Below are positions 47,495 to 59,657 of a DNA stretch of 64,000 nucleotides, in pieces. Numbering within the stretch: position 1 is the stretch's first letter; each line of letters starts with the position of its first letter. A program made the translations under genes and the position numbers. The notes under the pieces are model-generated. The model did no database searches. It had not been told where the DNA came from and worked only from the letters and a program-made list of their open reading frames with translations. This DNA is from Hyaloperonospora brassicae (Eukaryota > Oomycota > Peronosporomycetes > Peronosporales > Peronosporaceae): contig CANTFL010000969.1 in NCBI GenBank assembly GCA_947650285.1, positions 57,991-121,990 of the forward strand, given 5' to 3'.

Positions 47495-49300
47495 TGGATT
47501 GTTATGTATAGGAAAGAATTGTCAATGAATCATGCAGAACAAAATGCGATCCCTTGTATAGAGTGATATAACGGTATTAATTAAGTCACTAATGCGCTTT
47601 GAATAGTTCACAAGAGTCAATGATATTGTTGAAAGGGGTTGTCGTACTTAGGTGAGCCTTATAGCATGGAATTGACACCACATCGGGTCAATCAGGAAAT
47701 TATTGGTGTTGATAATATCTACCAATATTCATCTCGCTGAGCAAATATTAGAGGTGTAACATCTATAATCGGAATATCCTCTTCCCTGCTACAATTAGTT
47801 GTAAAAATCGATCATTGTATTATTCGCTATCTATTACCAGCTGAGATGCGCGCGTACGAGATATCTAGCGAGTAGCTACATTTACGTTCATAGACTATTA
47901 ATGTTTTAAGTAGAGTCAATCTGAAGGTATAAGCAGCCACAAATTTTGATCAGATTCATGTGTACTATTCCTGATTTCCAACGTCCCAATTGATTATAGA
48001 GCTCACCTGCCTCTGCGACTACATTGCACGTGAGATATTAAAAAAATTATATGCTGTGGATGGTAAACATTGCGTATATGGATCAGCACACGCATTGTGT
48101 GGCCTAGTTAGTCCAATACTGTAGTTGCATACGCGGAGAAGTCGAAAACGCTCTTTCTACTAATGGAAATTATATTTAACCTTATGTATGACGCCTCACC
48201 GAATTTGTCAATGCTGATACAAGGCCTCATTTGAATTTAAGGATTGAGCCACACCTCGAAATTAGCTAAAAAACGGCCTCAGTACAATTTTTTATTCGAT
48301 CAATCCGGTATTACTGGAAAATATAAGTGGGTAACATACCTCTGCATTTACTTATAAAATACAACAGAAGTGCTTTCGAAGATGCTTAATGGATTAAGGA
48401 AGAGGATAAGGAACAAGCGAGTGCCGCGCTACGGACGATCAAACTCCCGTAACAGAAGAAGCAGCGTCAGCGGAAACCTGATCAATTTTTTTTGGAATGG
48501 ACAAAAGTAGCGACCGACCACCAGTAGTAGTACCGGTAATAATTTTATTTAGGTGGTAGAAAAGAGTGATGAAAAAAATTGTTTTTATCTACTCCCGACC
48601 ACCACTAGCGTTTTTTCCAGTATATAATTATCATTATACCATCGTGGACACCGCGGTAGCAACCACGACTACCCACCACAACAATCGACGGGTGAAGAGG
48701 CATCGAGCTACCATAACATTAAATAGCAGTACGATGACAGTTGTAGAAATTAGTAGAGCAAAAAAGCATCGTAGTACGAACAATGAGGCCATTAAATCAT
48801 CATAGAGGCTATGCTTTTTCTACAGCGGGAGTAAGAAAGGGCGTTTTTGTTCGACAACGAGCTTGTAAACAATCTGTAATATTTATAAGCCAGGAGAACA
48901 ACCTTTCAATAATTGTCCGTTTAGCCAGAACAATTGTCATCCTATTATAAGTTTATCATCATAAGAGCTGACTTAAATGAAGAATGTCCTAAGAAGACAA
49001 ATTAAATCTTAATGTATTAAGTGAGTGATATAAATTTGGGAAGAGATATAGGTAGCTTAGCCTTCTTAAGACAAGAAAAACATTCATCGCAAAGTTTTGT
49101 TACTGTACCTACGTATCTCCTTCGTTTAATGTTTTTCTATTTTCACTTTATCCCATTAGCCCTCGTTTAATCTCTCCCTTTAAAGCTTTTGCCAATTTGT
49201 ATTTTCTAAATTCTGCAGTCAAGTCTTTCAGTAAAGCTACAAGGCTTAAGATTCGGAATAAGAGCCTTTCCATTTGCAAGAAACATGTAAAATCGGAAGT
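47495..49300. other. probable Gypsy 3' part, largely unreadable
   Basis: Scattered coding-like pieces occur on + (about 47650-47740, 48200-48300 and 48390-48540), separated by stops. A 79-codon basic frame at 48566-48805 is rich in Thr/His/Arg from short repeats. I could not locate an LTR. Confidence 0.3.
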
Positions 49301-49311
49301 GCGATGAACCT

Positions 49312-51350
49312 TCAAAGATACAGAAGAACGGAATGGTTGGCGCTAAAAACTATCTCCTTAGCCACACTAGAACTTATCTGGGCATCACCATATAGCATCA
49401 TTATAAATATACAACCTGTTGTTTTCCTGTAATATGCGGCCCCATCCTCATCTTGAAACTTAAGATCCTTTACAGCATCGGCCATAACTTCCATTAGTCA
49501 TTAGCAATATTTCTTTTCGAAGGTAGTGGCGCATCTTAATCGCCATAGACTATATAGTTGTCCTCTCTATCCAATCTCATGACTGATCTAGTCTCCTTAG
49601 ACGCATCATCCGAGACTTCAATCGTATCCTTAAGCTATCCTATTTGCATGGCGGAAGCCTCAAGATCTTGCAGCTTTTCTGCTATATCACCTACAAGCGT
49701 TTTCGTTCCTTGCAAATTGTCGAAGGTGATATCGACTCTTCTCATCAGAAAGTTGTAACAATGAGTGACAATCTACCATATCAGTGACGGATCCATTCCG
49801 ACTACTTTGTTGATTAGAGAGTTAAAAGAATAAAATACCAGTGTTTGCAGAACCCCTTTTCTGTCAGCCCCTAAAAAGCAATCGAGTAGATTTTAGGTTA
49901 TAACATGTCGTCAGTATCGTGTGTATTAAAAATTGCTGCCGGAAAGGAGGCTATTTAGTGCATATAAATATGACAGAAATTGATCGTCAATCAAGTATTT
50001 GATTAGCTGTTGTATTTACAAGTCAAGGTGATGAATACCACATCAAATGCAAAAAAATCCACCTTTGACTTGCATCTCAAGCCTTCTTGCAAGGTCACGG
50101 GTGCAAAACTCATATTAATATCGGCGTCAGTGTTCACTCCGGTAATTTGCGAGACTCAAGTAGGGCGAACAGACTTCTTCACATGTGCAAGAAAAACTAT
50201 ACATCGCTGGCCTAGTGTGCCTTTCAATAAGTTGTAGAGCGACCAAATATGAGTTGTAGGAGCTCTTTTATCATTACACGTTTATCCTGACTTCGAAGTA
50301 GAAAATCGAATTATTTGTGCAAACGAATCTAAGGCTATTGAAAAGCTAACACGAGATATAAATGTCACATAGCATTGTAAGAATTTCTGTCAAAGTAAGT
50401 CGTGCCACCCTTTTAATCTATATTTGGATTGGAAAGGCGACGCTAGGAATACGATTTATTTCTCCATAGAGCCTTATCATGCTGGCTGTTCGCCATCAGG
50501 AGATTTCCACACTCGAAGGACGAACACTAAGCTCCTTACGAGGATATATATTTAACATTATTTGTTACACACCCTAGGAAGTCCTCTGCGCTGCAACCTT
50601 AAATAAAGACAGGGTCTGCATATTAGACGATGATGGTGGTTGTACATCAACCCGAGCGGCCTCACTTCGTTGTCTTGATCGCACAGCTTATATTTGGTTA
50701 CCATCATCGCGTATTTAAAGTATAGAGCAGATCCTTCGTCTTCATCTTCAAACCCTAATTATTCCTCTTAATCAATCTTATACTTTGTAGGGATCATATC
50801 GACAATTTCTCCTTTGACCTGGATGAAAGAGGTTTTTAATTGATCTATTATAAAATGGATCGGCAGATCGTGCACAAAATGGGTCTTTATTGCAGCAAAA
50901 TAGGTTAAAAACGATCATTTGATAGTGCCAAATTTACCACCGGTTATCATGCTGAGTCGTTAGGTTTGTTTGATATTGATTGACAAAAAAGGCATGGGGA
51001 CGTACTGGTTTATTAAACTCTTGGCACACTTTCTGGTGTTGCCATATTTCGTCCGACTAGCTGTTTGATTCCGCTTAAAAATTACATCCTTCCCTACTGA
51101 ATAAGAGGAAGAATGGACATCAAGCAGATAGCAATATCTCGGTTACTGGATACCGCTCGCTTATTGTTAGACCATAGAGAGAATCATTTTATGTAATTCT
51201 TTGACATAATCGTCTACTATTTTCTTCGATATACGATTACTCTTCTTAGCAAATGTCTTCTTTCATCTCTTCTAGTTGTTCATTCTGCAATTTTTTATCA
51301 TTATAACATCCTCTCCTTACGAAGCGCCTCATCGTAGCGGAGTAAGACGG
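49312..51350 (-). pseudogene. broken unidentified acidic, coiled-coil-like gene
   Basis: Several collinear - strand pieces read like protein. About 51350-51180: YDEALRKERML then KKLQNEQLEEMKEDIC (coiled coil). About 50915-50770: HFIIDQLKTSFIQVKGEIVD. About 50760-50640: FEDEDEGSALYFKYAMMVTK. 49755-49558: FDNLQGTKTLVGDIAEKLQD. 49494-49312: DLKFQDEDGAAYYRKTT. They are separated by stops and shifts. I do not recognise the family. The two DEDG/DEDEG patches may indicate an internal repeat. It could be a host gene, a gag or a viral remnant. Confidence 0.35.
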
Positions 51351-53437
51351 CGGTGGTGCCGTGGTGGTAATACGCGATGACGAAGAGAATTTGGAAATGA
51401 TTTACAAATAGTAGTAAAAAGAGACAGAGTTTAAAAGAAAAGCACACCGCCGATATTAACACAAACGTGAAAGACGAGCGCTACTGTATCATGTGCAGCG
51501 CGTGTGGAACAAAAATAAGCGGGATGGAAGATGAATTGGGAATTCGGGGTTTTGAAACCGAGCTCTAAATGACCTTATATCAAAATATGGTCTATACCCT
51601 GTAAATACCTATATTCGAGCTCGGAAATTTTTTTGAGCATTGCCTCATTTAATATTATCTTGCACAAATTTGACCCGGTCTGCTGACAAAGCATGCAGCT
51701 TTGGTGCGCAATTGGTGCGTTCTCGCTTCGGCTAAGACAGTTTCGGCGTCTTTTCGATATACTACAGCGCCTGAATAATATATACTGAGCTAAATTTGAT
51801 ATGTTTGTTAGCGCTCATAACCCCTACAACACTACTATATACTTTAAATGGGGTAAAACGTTCGTTGCGACTCTGGTATTATACGGTTTGCTAAATATTT
51901 TTTGTTGATACAATTGATAATAATTACATCAGTATTGCGCAATGCTAACTATGGCGCCATAAGCCAAAATTAGTTGCAATGTATCGTAAGACTGGATAAA
52001 TTGTGTCCTTGTTTCTGTGTCTTTTTCGAATACAAGATAGCACGATCTAGCTGCGAGAAGCATCTCACCTCTCGCTTTGCTTTTTTCGACACGTTTCTAT
52101 TGTAGTGCTTACAGCGCAAACACCTTGTGTGCAAGGAGTGATTCAGGTAGCGATCTGGTCCATTCTTTTTTCATTTCAGACACATTTATTCCTGCTCAAG
52201 CTTTCAATGCTGTGCTAATCGACTATGACAAATAAGACCGCAGTGGAGATTCGGAGCCTTGAATATTTGAAGCCTTACGGTAGACCGATGATAGCAAGAT
52301 AGTGTACATGATTACTTCGCAGAAAGTCAATGCAAGGACGACGTCTCGGCGTCATAATGGTGATCTACAGTCTTCATGCGTAGCACCACTGCAGCAGATC
52401 TACCTAATATCTATAGTCATATTAAAACATGAGGACTTGAGGATTCACTTATATCTAGAAGATTAAGTGAACGAATTGAATCTCCACTAGCTCCACGAAT
52501 TTAAGCTAACGACTTATAGTCTAAACTCTCTTTGATCCTTAAAATTTATTAAAACTAATTTATCTAAGGTATTAATCGAGTTAAGTCACAGGGAGTCACA
52601 CAAGCTCGTAGAGGTCTTTGATATTTGTTGAAGGGATTAGTGACTACGTGAATCACACGATACTTGTCGCCTTAGAATAAATGCATTGTAAGTTCTTTTA
52701 CGCTTAGCAATTGGAGCCCAAGCATTAGGAAGGCAGAGAGCGATAGAGGACCAAAACGAAAATAAAATTTTATTTCGTTATATGTGCAAACATCCTATCC
52801 TAAATATTCATAATCTGGAAATTATAGTCCTGAGGTAGCGCTATCAGAGGATTTGCAGCCCCGTGACTGACAAATATTAGCTCCCTTACACATGTAAGGT
52901 CTTTTTACTATTCATAATTTTGGGTATACCCTCCATGGTGTAAACCACACTGCCTACCTAATTCATGACCGACGTATACCACTCATACCAACCACCGTCA
53001 AGGTACCTTTTTGCAGAAGGAGCTGTCGCTTTTTGTGCGCACGCGACTTACGGCAGCACCGGCTTTTTAATTCGTAAAAACCCAGAGGTCGTTTACGCGA
53101 GCCATTGTGATGCCCTTTTCAGCATTAGCGTCACATGTCGCGAACTATCGCCCGGTCAGCATCTTACGTCATGTGCCACTATCCTACTGTCCAGACATGG
53201 TGCATCCTACGGCATCGCGCTTCAGCACTGGTTAGGGTTTCCAAGATTCTTGTGCCTGTGTTGACGGTGGTACACACTCGTGGTCAAAAAAGAAGTGATG
53301 ATCGCGGGGAACGATGTAATATTGTGCAAGGACAATTGTTGGGTAGTAGTATACCGGCGCGGGCAGAGACTTTTACACGTCATAATAGCAGGGCTTTTAG
53401 TGTACAATGTGTGTTGAACGAAGAGCCGTTATACTGC
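51351..53437. other. mostly AT-rich, GC rises after about 52.95 kb
   Basis: A + frame near 51450-51570 contains DERYCIMCSACGTKISG (two CxxC-like pairs), short and unassigned. Overlapping + frames at 52965-53264 (99 codons) and 53135-53440 (101 codons) are GC-richer, but neither is recognised. They run up to the LTR start. Confidence 0.3.
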
Positions 53438-53870
53438 TGAAACGGAGCAAGTCTTGTGTCAATTCAACGCTAGATTGGTGCACCCAACGTCATGTACACG
53501 TGGAATGAGGAAGCGCAGCGAAGTAGGCGGATCTCAAAAGCGTTGTCTTAGGAAAACAGTAAAACTGTATTTAACATAGTTATGTTTTTTAGTAAACCAT
53601 CTTTTGTCTTAACCTAACTATAACAAGCCTCAATCTTCTGTGTTGGTTTCTTACTCACCACCCATTGCGCGCGTCTATCAGCGATTGGTGGTTAATCTGG
53701 TTGATGTATTGTGAACATCAACCATCAGGGTGTAGCAACCTGAGGTGGAGCGGTAATCGCTCTTTTGAGGAGTCCATCCCAACTCTCCACTGGCGCCCGG
53801 ACGACCGACTAACGGAGGGGGTACTCCGATTCCGTGTTCTTGATTGCCTTTCTAACCTTGTGTACCCTTC
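53438..53870. mobile_element. LTR related to the palindrome's solo LTR
   Basis: Blocks shared with 3084-3475 in order: tgaaacggagca (start-like), tcaacgc, gaggaagcg, cctaactataa, then ctcaccacccattgcgcgcgt and gcgattggtgg. The downstream hairpin ggttgatgt/acatcaacc (53699-53723) matches the solo LTR hairpin at 3317-3341 with paired changes. The 3' third has diverged, so the end is set by length. It would serve as 3' LTR for the - strand pol or 5' LTR for the + strand ORF. Confidence 0.6.
53791..53804 (+). promoter_or_regulatory. candidate primer-binding site (weak)
   Basis: tggcgcccggacga begins like lysine-tRNA primer-binding sites and follows ctctccac. If real, it marks a + strand element start. 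But it overlaps the expected LTR end and only the first nine bases fit. Confidence 0.25.
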
Positions 53871-54413
53871 GGTGGGGCGGGTAGCACTCTTCCAGGTGGA
53901 CTCGTGTCAATGAAAAACTTGATCGTGTTTGCGATGGGGTCGAGGGTCGATCACGGTGTGGAAATCTTTACAACACGATCGGGGTCGGTGTGACCACGTG
54001 GAATTCGTCGCGCGATCACTTGTATGCTTATGGGGTGCTCGATATGATTCACCCTGATCTGTAACAGATCGCCTTGTCCAAATGTAGACCTTAATTCGCG
54101 AGCCTTCTGATCACTTGAGCCGTCTCGCGATGTTGGGTCCTCAACTAAAAAGGATTTCTGCGTCCAGTCGCAGTTGGGGTGCTGTTTGAGAGATATTGAT
54201 CCCTGGCCAAACAATCCAGGGATATCACTTGATTAAAGCATGTAAACCTTTCCTTGACGTCGGGAGGACAATGATCCACCCGAAGGAGAAGTCGACACGT
54301 GTACTTTGAAGCAAATTGAACCCTGTTTAAAGTTAACCGATCAAACCCAACAACTCTATCCCTATCCCCATGTCTTGGACATCGTTTGTCCCATGTCGCT
54401 CTCTCTAGACGGT

Positions 54414-54780
54414 AGCGATCTTGTACTTGCGTGGCCAACACCTGATATACTTATCTGGTCGCGATCACATACCTGATCTCTGGTCACGATCTCGATCGCA
54501 TCCTTATCGTGAAAAACTTGCATATCGCGATCAACTACCTGATCAATGATCGCGATCGCAATCACCTACCTGATCTCTGATCACGATTCGATAGCCTCCT
54601 GGTCGTGATCGCCTTGTTGATCGCGGACCACATGGTGTGCTCCACGCCAACCTGATCTCGATCATACACTTGATCTCAATCGCCTCCTTGATCGCGATTG
54701 ATTTGCTGATCGCGGTTCCCTTCTTGATCGACTGATCGTAAACGTTACCTTCCGCCTCATACCTTGATCCAAGATCGCAG
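54414..54780. repeat. GATC-rich degenerate minisatellite
   Basis: A loosely repeated unit of about 30-35 bp, (a/c)ctgatct(c/g).gatc.cgatcgc, gives about two dozen GATC sites in 360 bp, where chance expects one or two. Both strands show open charged frames here that are by-products of the repeat. A second GATC-rich stretch is at about 57780-57900. Confidence 0.65.
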
Positions 54781-55101
54781 GTCCCAACCTGCCTGATCTG
54801 ATATTCATTTTAGTCTGACTGTCCAATGGACGCGATCTCACCAGATGGGGGACCGGGCGGCTAGCCGTTACCTGGCTCGACATAACGGGAATGCGATCAA
54901 TTCCTATATAGCGAATTTCCAAAGTCGCTTTACCTCAATCGTTCATTGCGCCGTTTACCTCCACACAGTGTCGATATGACTGCACTCATATCGTTTCGCT
55001 TGATCAACCCCACCGGTTTAATTTACGTTATATCGAAAACAAAAACTTCCGGCACCTCTACTTCCTCCGATTCGGGTTATTCGTCTCCTGGTTTTGGTTA
55101 G
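54781..55101. other. GC-rich intergenic or leader sequence
   Basis: No supported gene. Frames on - are shadows of the GATC-rich composition. It would be the leader of the + strand ORF that becomes readable at 55102. Confidence 0.4.
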
Positions 55102-57660
55102 GTGACGCACGTCCGTGATTTCAATGGGTCTTACTCCGGGTCGTACTCGCTTCTTCCCAGTATTAAAGTGACGACCGCTGCTTATGTTGATCGACCGACG
55201 ATTGCCGGCATGGTCGCCACTCTTTACGATCTCTTGGAGAGCCATGAGAAAATCTTGAGGCGTTACGGCTCCAATGAAGATCCCCGAAAGAATAAACACA
55301 CCGCGGAAATCGGCTGAAGAAGGAGTTGAACGCGTTGCGTAAAGTCGGGATCCAGTTGCGTCGATATGTCAAGCATCGTTTCGATCGTTTGTTCTCCACT
55401 TTTCAAAAGGCTCGTCAGCGCAGCAAAGAATTCGAAGGCGTCTCAAAAAACAGGAGGATCGGGTGGCAAGGTTTTACGACTTTGAGAACGAGATCTAGCG
55501 CGTGAAGACCTTCCTATCCGAAATTGTCTCCTCTCGCCCAGATAAAAGTCGGCGTGACCAGAATTTTTTTTGCGTTTCTCGAGAAGCATTATCGGCAAGA
55601 GATCAGATCGATTAAACCAAAGGTGAGATCCCGGATTTCGCAGCTCGAGTCGATCCGGGATCTCCGGTACGCCGAGGCGAAGAAATACCAAGGTGCCTCT
55701 GCTCGCGATCAGCAGAAGACAGCCGATCATAAGAAACAATTCACGTCATTATCTACGCTGCGTGATCAACATGGCGCGGTGATCACAAAGTAAAAGGACG
55801 AACTGGGTAGACTGCGCAAGGTGATGGAGAGTTTCTACTCCGAAAATGCGCGTCTTCAACGTAAGATCCAGACCGGGAAAATACTCGCGATGTCGCGATC
55901 GCCGATCGTGATCTCGCTGTAGCTGATCGCGACCAACTTCGGACTCATCTGTATCAGCTCAAATATGGTCTTCTTTTTGCTATATCGTCATCTCTAGCTT
56001 CTTTAAACAGCAAGCGTAATCAGAGCGACATTAACAGTGGTCTCCCGTACAAGCCTTCTCGGGTTTCTGGAGAATCCTCTCCTCTGACCCCGACCAGGAC
56101 ATCGACGCGATCCGCCCGTTCTGAAATTTCTGCTGGGACTTCACGTTCATCCCCATCCGCGCGATCAGCTGATACGGTGCAGACTGATGCTTTTAAAGTC
56201 ACGGGAAAAGATCTAAAAATCGGGCAAGCCTGCATTGCGTACAAAGCCAATTAATTCCACTTCGTCCTCGCGATCAACTAGGTCGGCTTTGGCCAAAAAT
56301 CTGCACAATCATCTAGGTCGCTGCGAACGGTCGATCTTCCCAATTCTGCTGCATCCGCAGCGGTAGCAGCCCCCGCCCGATTACCTTCTCACGGAAAGTC
56401 AGCTGGGTCAACGCAATCATTTAAATTCAAGCGATCGAGATCGTCCAAGCATTCACCCGGGGCATTCCCAAAGAATCCTGCTAATCCTCTACGGTCAGGG
56501 GGCTCCAATGATCTCCATGAAGACGTCAGAAGAAGAGATGGAAAGTTAAGCGAATCCGGAGAAATGGTTTTCTTCGTCATAACACTTGAGCGATTCGTCT
56601 AGATCTTCGAAGGATTCTACCTGCGCCGCGCAATCTGGGTCGCGATCTTCCCGCATACGAGCTTCGACTTCTGCAAACTCGTCCAGACTTGATCGATCTG
56701 CATCCACGATCTCCACTATAGAAGCTAGCTCCAACTCGCGATACTATTTATCCAGCTCCATCGACGACTCCCAAGAAATCAAAGGTATCAAAAATCGATC
56801 TTCTGGTCGACCAGTCGAGCGATTCGTCTGGCAGTCTTAGCATGTCCAGTGATGATCGCGAGGACGTGAACAATATGTTATCTCCCGGCCAATACATCGC
56901 GCTGCGAGCCACTCGTGTACCGCGCTATCAGTGGATCTCTGGGTACAGCTGTCGTGTTTCCCGGTCAACTTTTCAAGTAAGCCTCTGGTCGTCGCGTCGA
57001 GTCTGCTATACCAGTGTCGCTGAGTTGGAAGTGAAGTTCATGGTCAAACCTTTTTCTCAAGCCAAAATTCTTTCCGTTCCTCGCGTAGAAGGCATCGAGG
57101 CCGTCAGCACTCCAGGCCGATCAATGGGCTCCCCAGTTTATTTATTCTGCGAAGATAACGTCTCTCTACAGCCAAGAAACATGTTAAATTATCGATCAAC
57201 CGATCGAGCTGATCTCTTTTCCAGTGACTGGGTGGTTCAAGGAGCTGGTAGAAACGTATCGCGCGATCGTCATCGACAGGCGCTATGGGAATAGACTCAT
57301 ATTTTCCCCATCTCCAGGCGGAAGCTCCAGGCAGATCCGGGATTAACCGTATTTTGTGAATAGCGCCGACAAAGCCGATCGCGATCGGAACCTCGTTGGA
57401 AAACTATCCTCCGCTTTAATCTTCAACGGATGATGAACAGACATTGCGACTTGTAAGTTATGTTGTACCCCTTCTTTTTACACTTCCCGGCCTCTTCAGA
57501 AAAATGATTTCGGCGCCCTGGTCTAAAATGTAAGACGATGAAGATTCCAAATTTGATCACTGCCTTGTCAAAAGCTAACTTGGCCGAGCTGTGGCATAAC
57601 CAGTATCGGTCCGCGATCGTAAAACATCCGAGTTTTTCGATCACCCGTATCTATGGCAAA
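55102..57660 (+). pseudogene. broken coiled-coil/Ser-rich ORF, convergent with pol
   Basis: Pieces in order on +: 55102-55317 (IAGMVATLYDLLESHEKILR), 55524-55793 (SQLESIRDLRYAEAKKYQG, coiled coil), about 56000-56560 (Ser/Arg/Pro-rich, basic), 56586-56840 (Ser-rich), 56842-57294 (150 codons, LSPGQYIALRATRVPRYQW), and about 57540-57660 (IPNLITALSKANLAELWHNQ). Stops and shifts separate them. The layout (coiled coil, low-complexity basic centre, folded C-terminus) resembles large ORFs that I recall near oomycete Gypsy elements, but I cannot name a domain. It points toward pol, ending about 350 bp from the chromodomain. It may be an antisense ORF of the same element or gag of another. An overlapping - frame at 56546-56734 is acidic and less likely. 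Confidence 0.5.
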
Positions 57661-58012
57661 TTTCTCCCTTGTTGATCGTCCCAGAGTTGTCAGTTTCTTC
57701 GTTCAATATCAATTTTATCATTTGTTTTAAACCTCTTAATTTATTATTGAAATCATCTCCATGCTTCTTCTTCTCTTTAACCATGCTCGATCAGGTCACC
57801 CTTTGTCCAGATCGCTCGCGATCAAAGATCCACTGATCTGATCACCGCGATCAAATACACCGATGCTGATCACTGTCGATCATAAATACTTCTAGACCTT
57901 CACCTTCGCGATCACGTCGGTAAACCTTCGATCCTCACACTCAGAACATCTACCGCCTTTTATCTCACCATAAAACCATCCTGTATATGACCTCAAGACA
58001 ACGACCTGACCC
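57661..58012. other. junction between convergent ORFs, GATC-rich
   Basis: No gene seen. It contains the second cluster of GATC/GCGATC motifs. It would hold both stop regions and any termination signals. Confidence 0.4.
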
Positions 58013-58264
58013 TCACTCACCCGCATTCTCCTCTTCATGCGACTGCCTCACTTCAAACGTATTTATCCGCACACGATTTCGATCCCATTCTGACATCAAC
58101 GATCCACATCGTATGTCGGCTTCGTCCACCCACGACGGATCATATTTTCCTTTCCAGTAGGCTTTGAACTGTCGGTGCACCCTGCCGCAACGTGTACGCC
58201 GTCCTGATCGCATATTCGCTAATTCTCGACATCGAACTCGTCTTCTGCTAGATCGCCTACCCAA
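58013..58264 (-). pseudogene. Gypsy pol chromodomain
   Basis: SGRRTRCGRVHRQFKAYWKG, then PSWVDEADIRCGSLMSE and QSHEEE, matches the C-terminal chromodomain of oomycete Gypsy polyproteins (aromatic-cage positions Y..W.G and W....). Chromodomains at the integrase C-terminus direct insertion to marked chromatin. This is the last readable part of pol; the frame ends shortly after QSHEEE as in the family. It is open over 83 codons but separated from integrase by frameshifts. Confidence 0.85.
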
Positions 58265-59523
58265 CTGCTTTCTGGTAATAAAGGTTCGTCAAAAATAACT
58301 CGATCTGCTTTGCTTATTATCAGTTGTTCCATCGTTCGATATGAAAATAGTCGTTCTATTTTCAGCTTTGACACGTGAACCACTGGGGATACTTGGTAGG
58401 GCGTACATGCTATTTACAACCCACAGCTTAATCCCCGCACTTATCGATCACTCGGAATGGACCGTGCCACATATGTGCTAGTTTCCTAGCGTACCTTTCC
58501 TTGACGCGATCCAAAACTAGTCAGACTTGCGATCCGATGCATGTATCAGCAGATCGCGATCCTGATCTTGCTGATCAGCGCAACCTTGAATTGCTTCCGT
58601 CAGTCGACTGTTCACCGTCGCTCTCGATCGTTGATAATGGCGTTGTATGTCAACCGCCATCGTCGTGTATCTCAATCTCGCGACGCAGTACTCCCTAGAG
58701 GTAGCGTGGCTTCCAAGGATGATCGGGGGTTCCAACCGTGGATCAAATAAAATTAGGTGTCACCGCAAAATCGATCATGTGCGGCGTTGATCGCGTTTGG
58801 CGATCGTTCGGCATATTCAATCCAATCTCCCTGGTTCTCGTCCGACCCATACATCTAGATCGCTTTAGTTAACGTCTGTACCATGCGCTCTGCTGTGACA
58901 TTTGCTTGTAGTATATAAGCCATAGTAGCTGGTTGTTTCTGGCCCACGATCCGATTAAACGCCCGAAAGAAATCAGACATCAATCCTGGCTCTCGATCTG
59001 ACGAATTGCTTCACTTGCGCCAAACCTTCTAAATACACATTCTTCGTTATTTCCGCGATTGTTTGTGCGGTTCACGATGCACTCGCCTTCACAACCACAT
59101 ATCCAGAGAACAGGTCAACCTAGATCAACAACTATGTGTTCCCTATGAACCATCGCGGCAAAAAAGGATATTATCCATCGCTAGAATCTAAAAAAGGTAC
59201 GCCGCTTGTATGTTGCACGGCGAGCCACTTCGATCGCAGGGGCGGCCTTTACCTGTCTCGCAATCCACACACTCCTCTACATTACATTGCACACTTCTAT
59301 ACAAACCATATCAGTGAAACTTCTCCCTGATCATCTGGTATGTTCGACTTATACCCTGATAGCCGCCCTCCAATATGGTATGAGAATGATGTAAAAAATC
59401 CTGCTGCAATAGCGCTGGGATCACTAACCGGCCAAGCTCTACGCGATCGTCTGACTTTGTAGCCGATCTGGGACAAAAGAGCAACAACTCGTCCTGATCG
59501 ACCTCATAGTCCGGCGCGAACAA
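58265..59523 (-). pseudogene. Gypsy integrase
   Basis: Reading leftward: 59523-59311 has YEVDQDELLLFCPRS and LEGGYQGISRTYQMIREKFH (H2C2 zinc-binding His segment). About 59260-59220 has ECVDCETGKGRP (the Cys pair). About 58990-58860 has GLMSDFFRAFNRIVGQKQPA and TAERMVQTLTKA, which keeps the catalytic Glu of DDE. About 58780-58720 has FYLIHGWNPRSSLEAT. The central part with the two Asp is broken by stops (AMDN at the first site). Frames 58517-58735 and others on - carry the C-terminal part. It cannot encode a functional enzyme as it stands. Confidence 0.85.
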
Positions 59524-59657
59524 GGCACATGAATATCATCCGCTGATGCAATCGTAGATACGTTTCCAGTCAAATAGATCTTCAAGTTAATGATTCAATC
59601 CTCTTCATCCTGCGATTGTTTAATCCGTTCGATTCGTATCTGTTGTACGATCTCCTC

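Noticed and set aside
10888..53437. CRISPR-like or prokaryotic operon features
   Set aside because: No regularly spaced repeats, no ribosome-binding-site-led gene series; eukaryotic retroelements dominate.
53135..53440. 101-codon + frame before the LTR as a gene
   Set aside because: It overlaps another 99-codon frame and a - strand frame, and none shows a recognisable motif.
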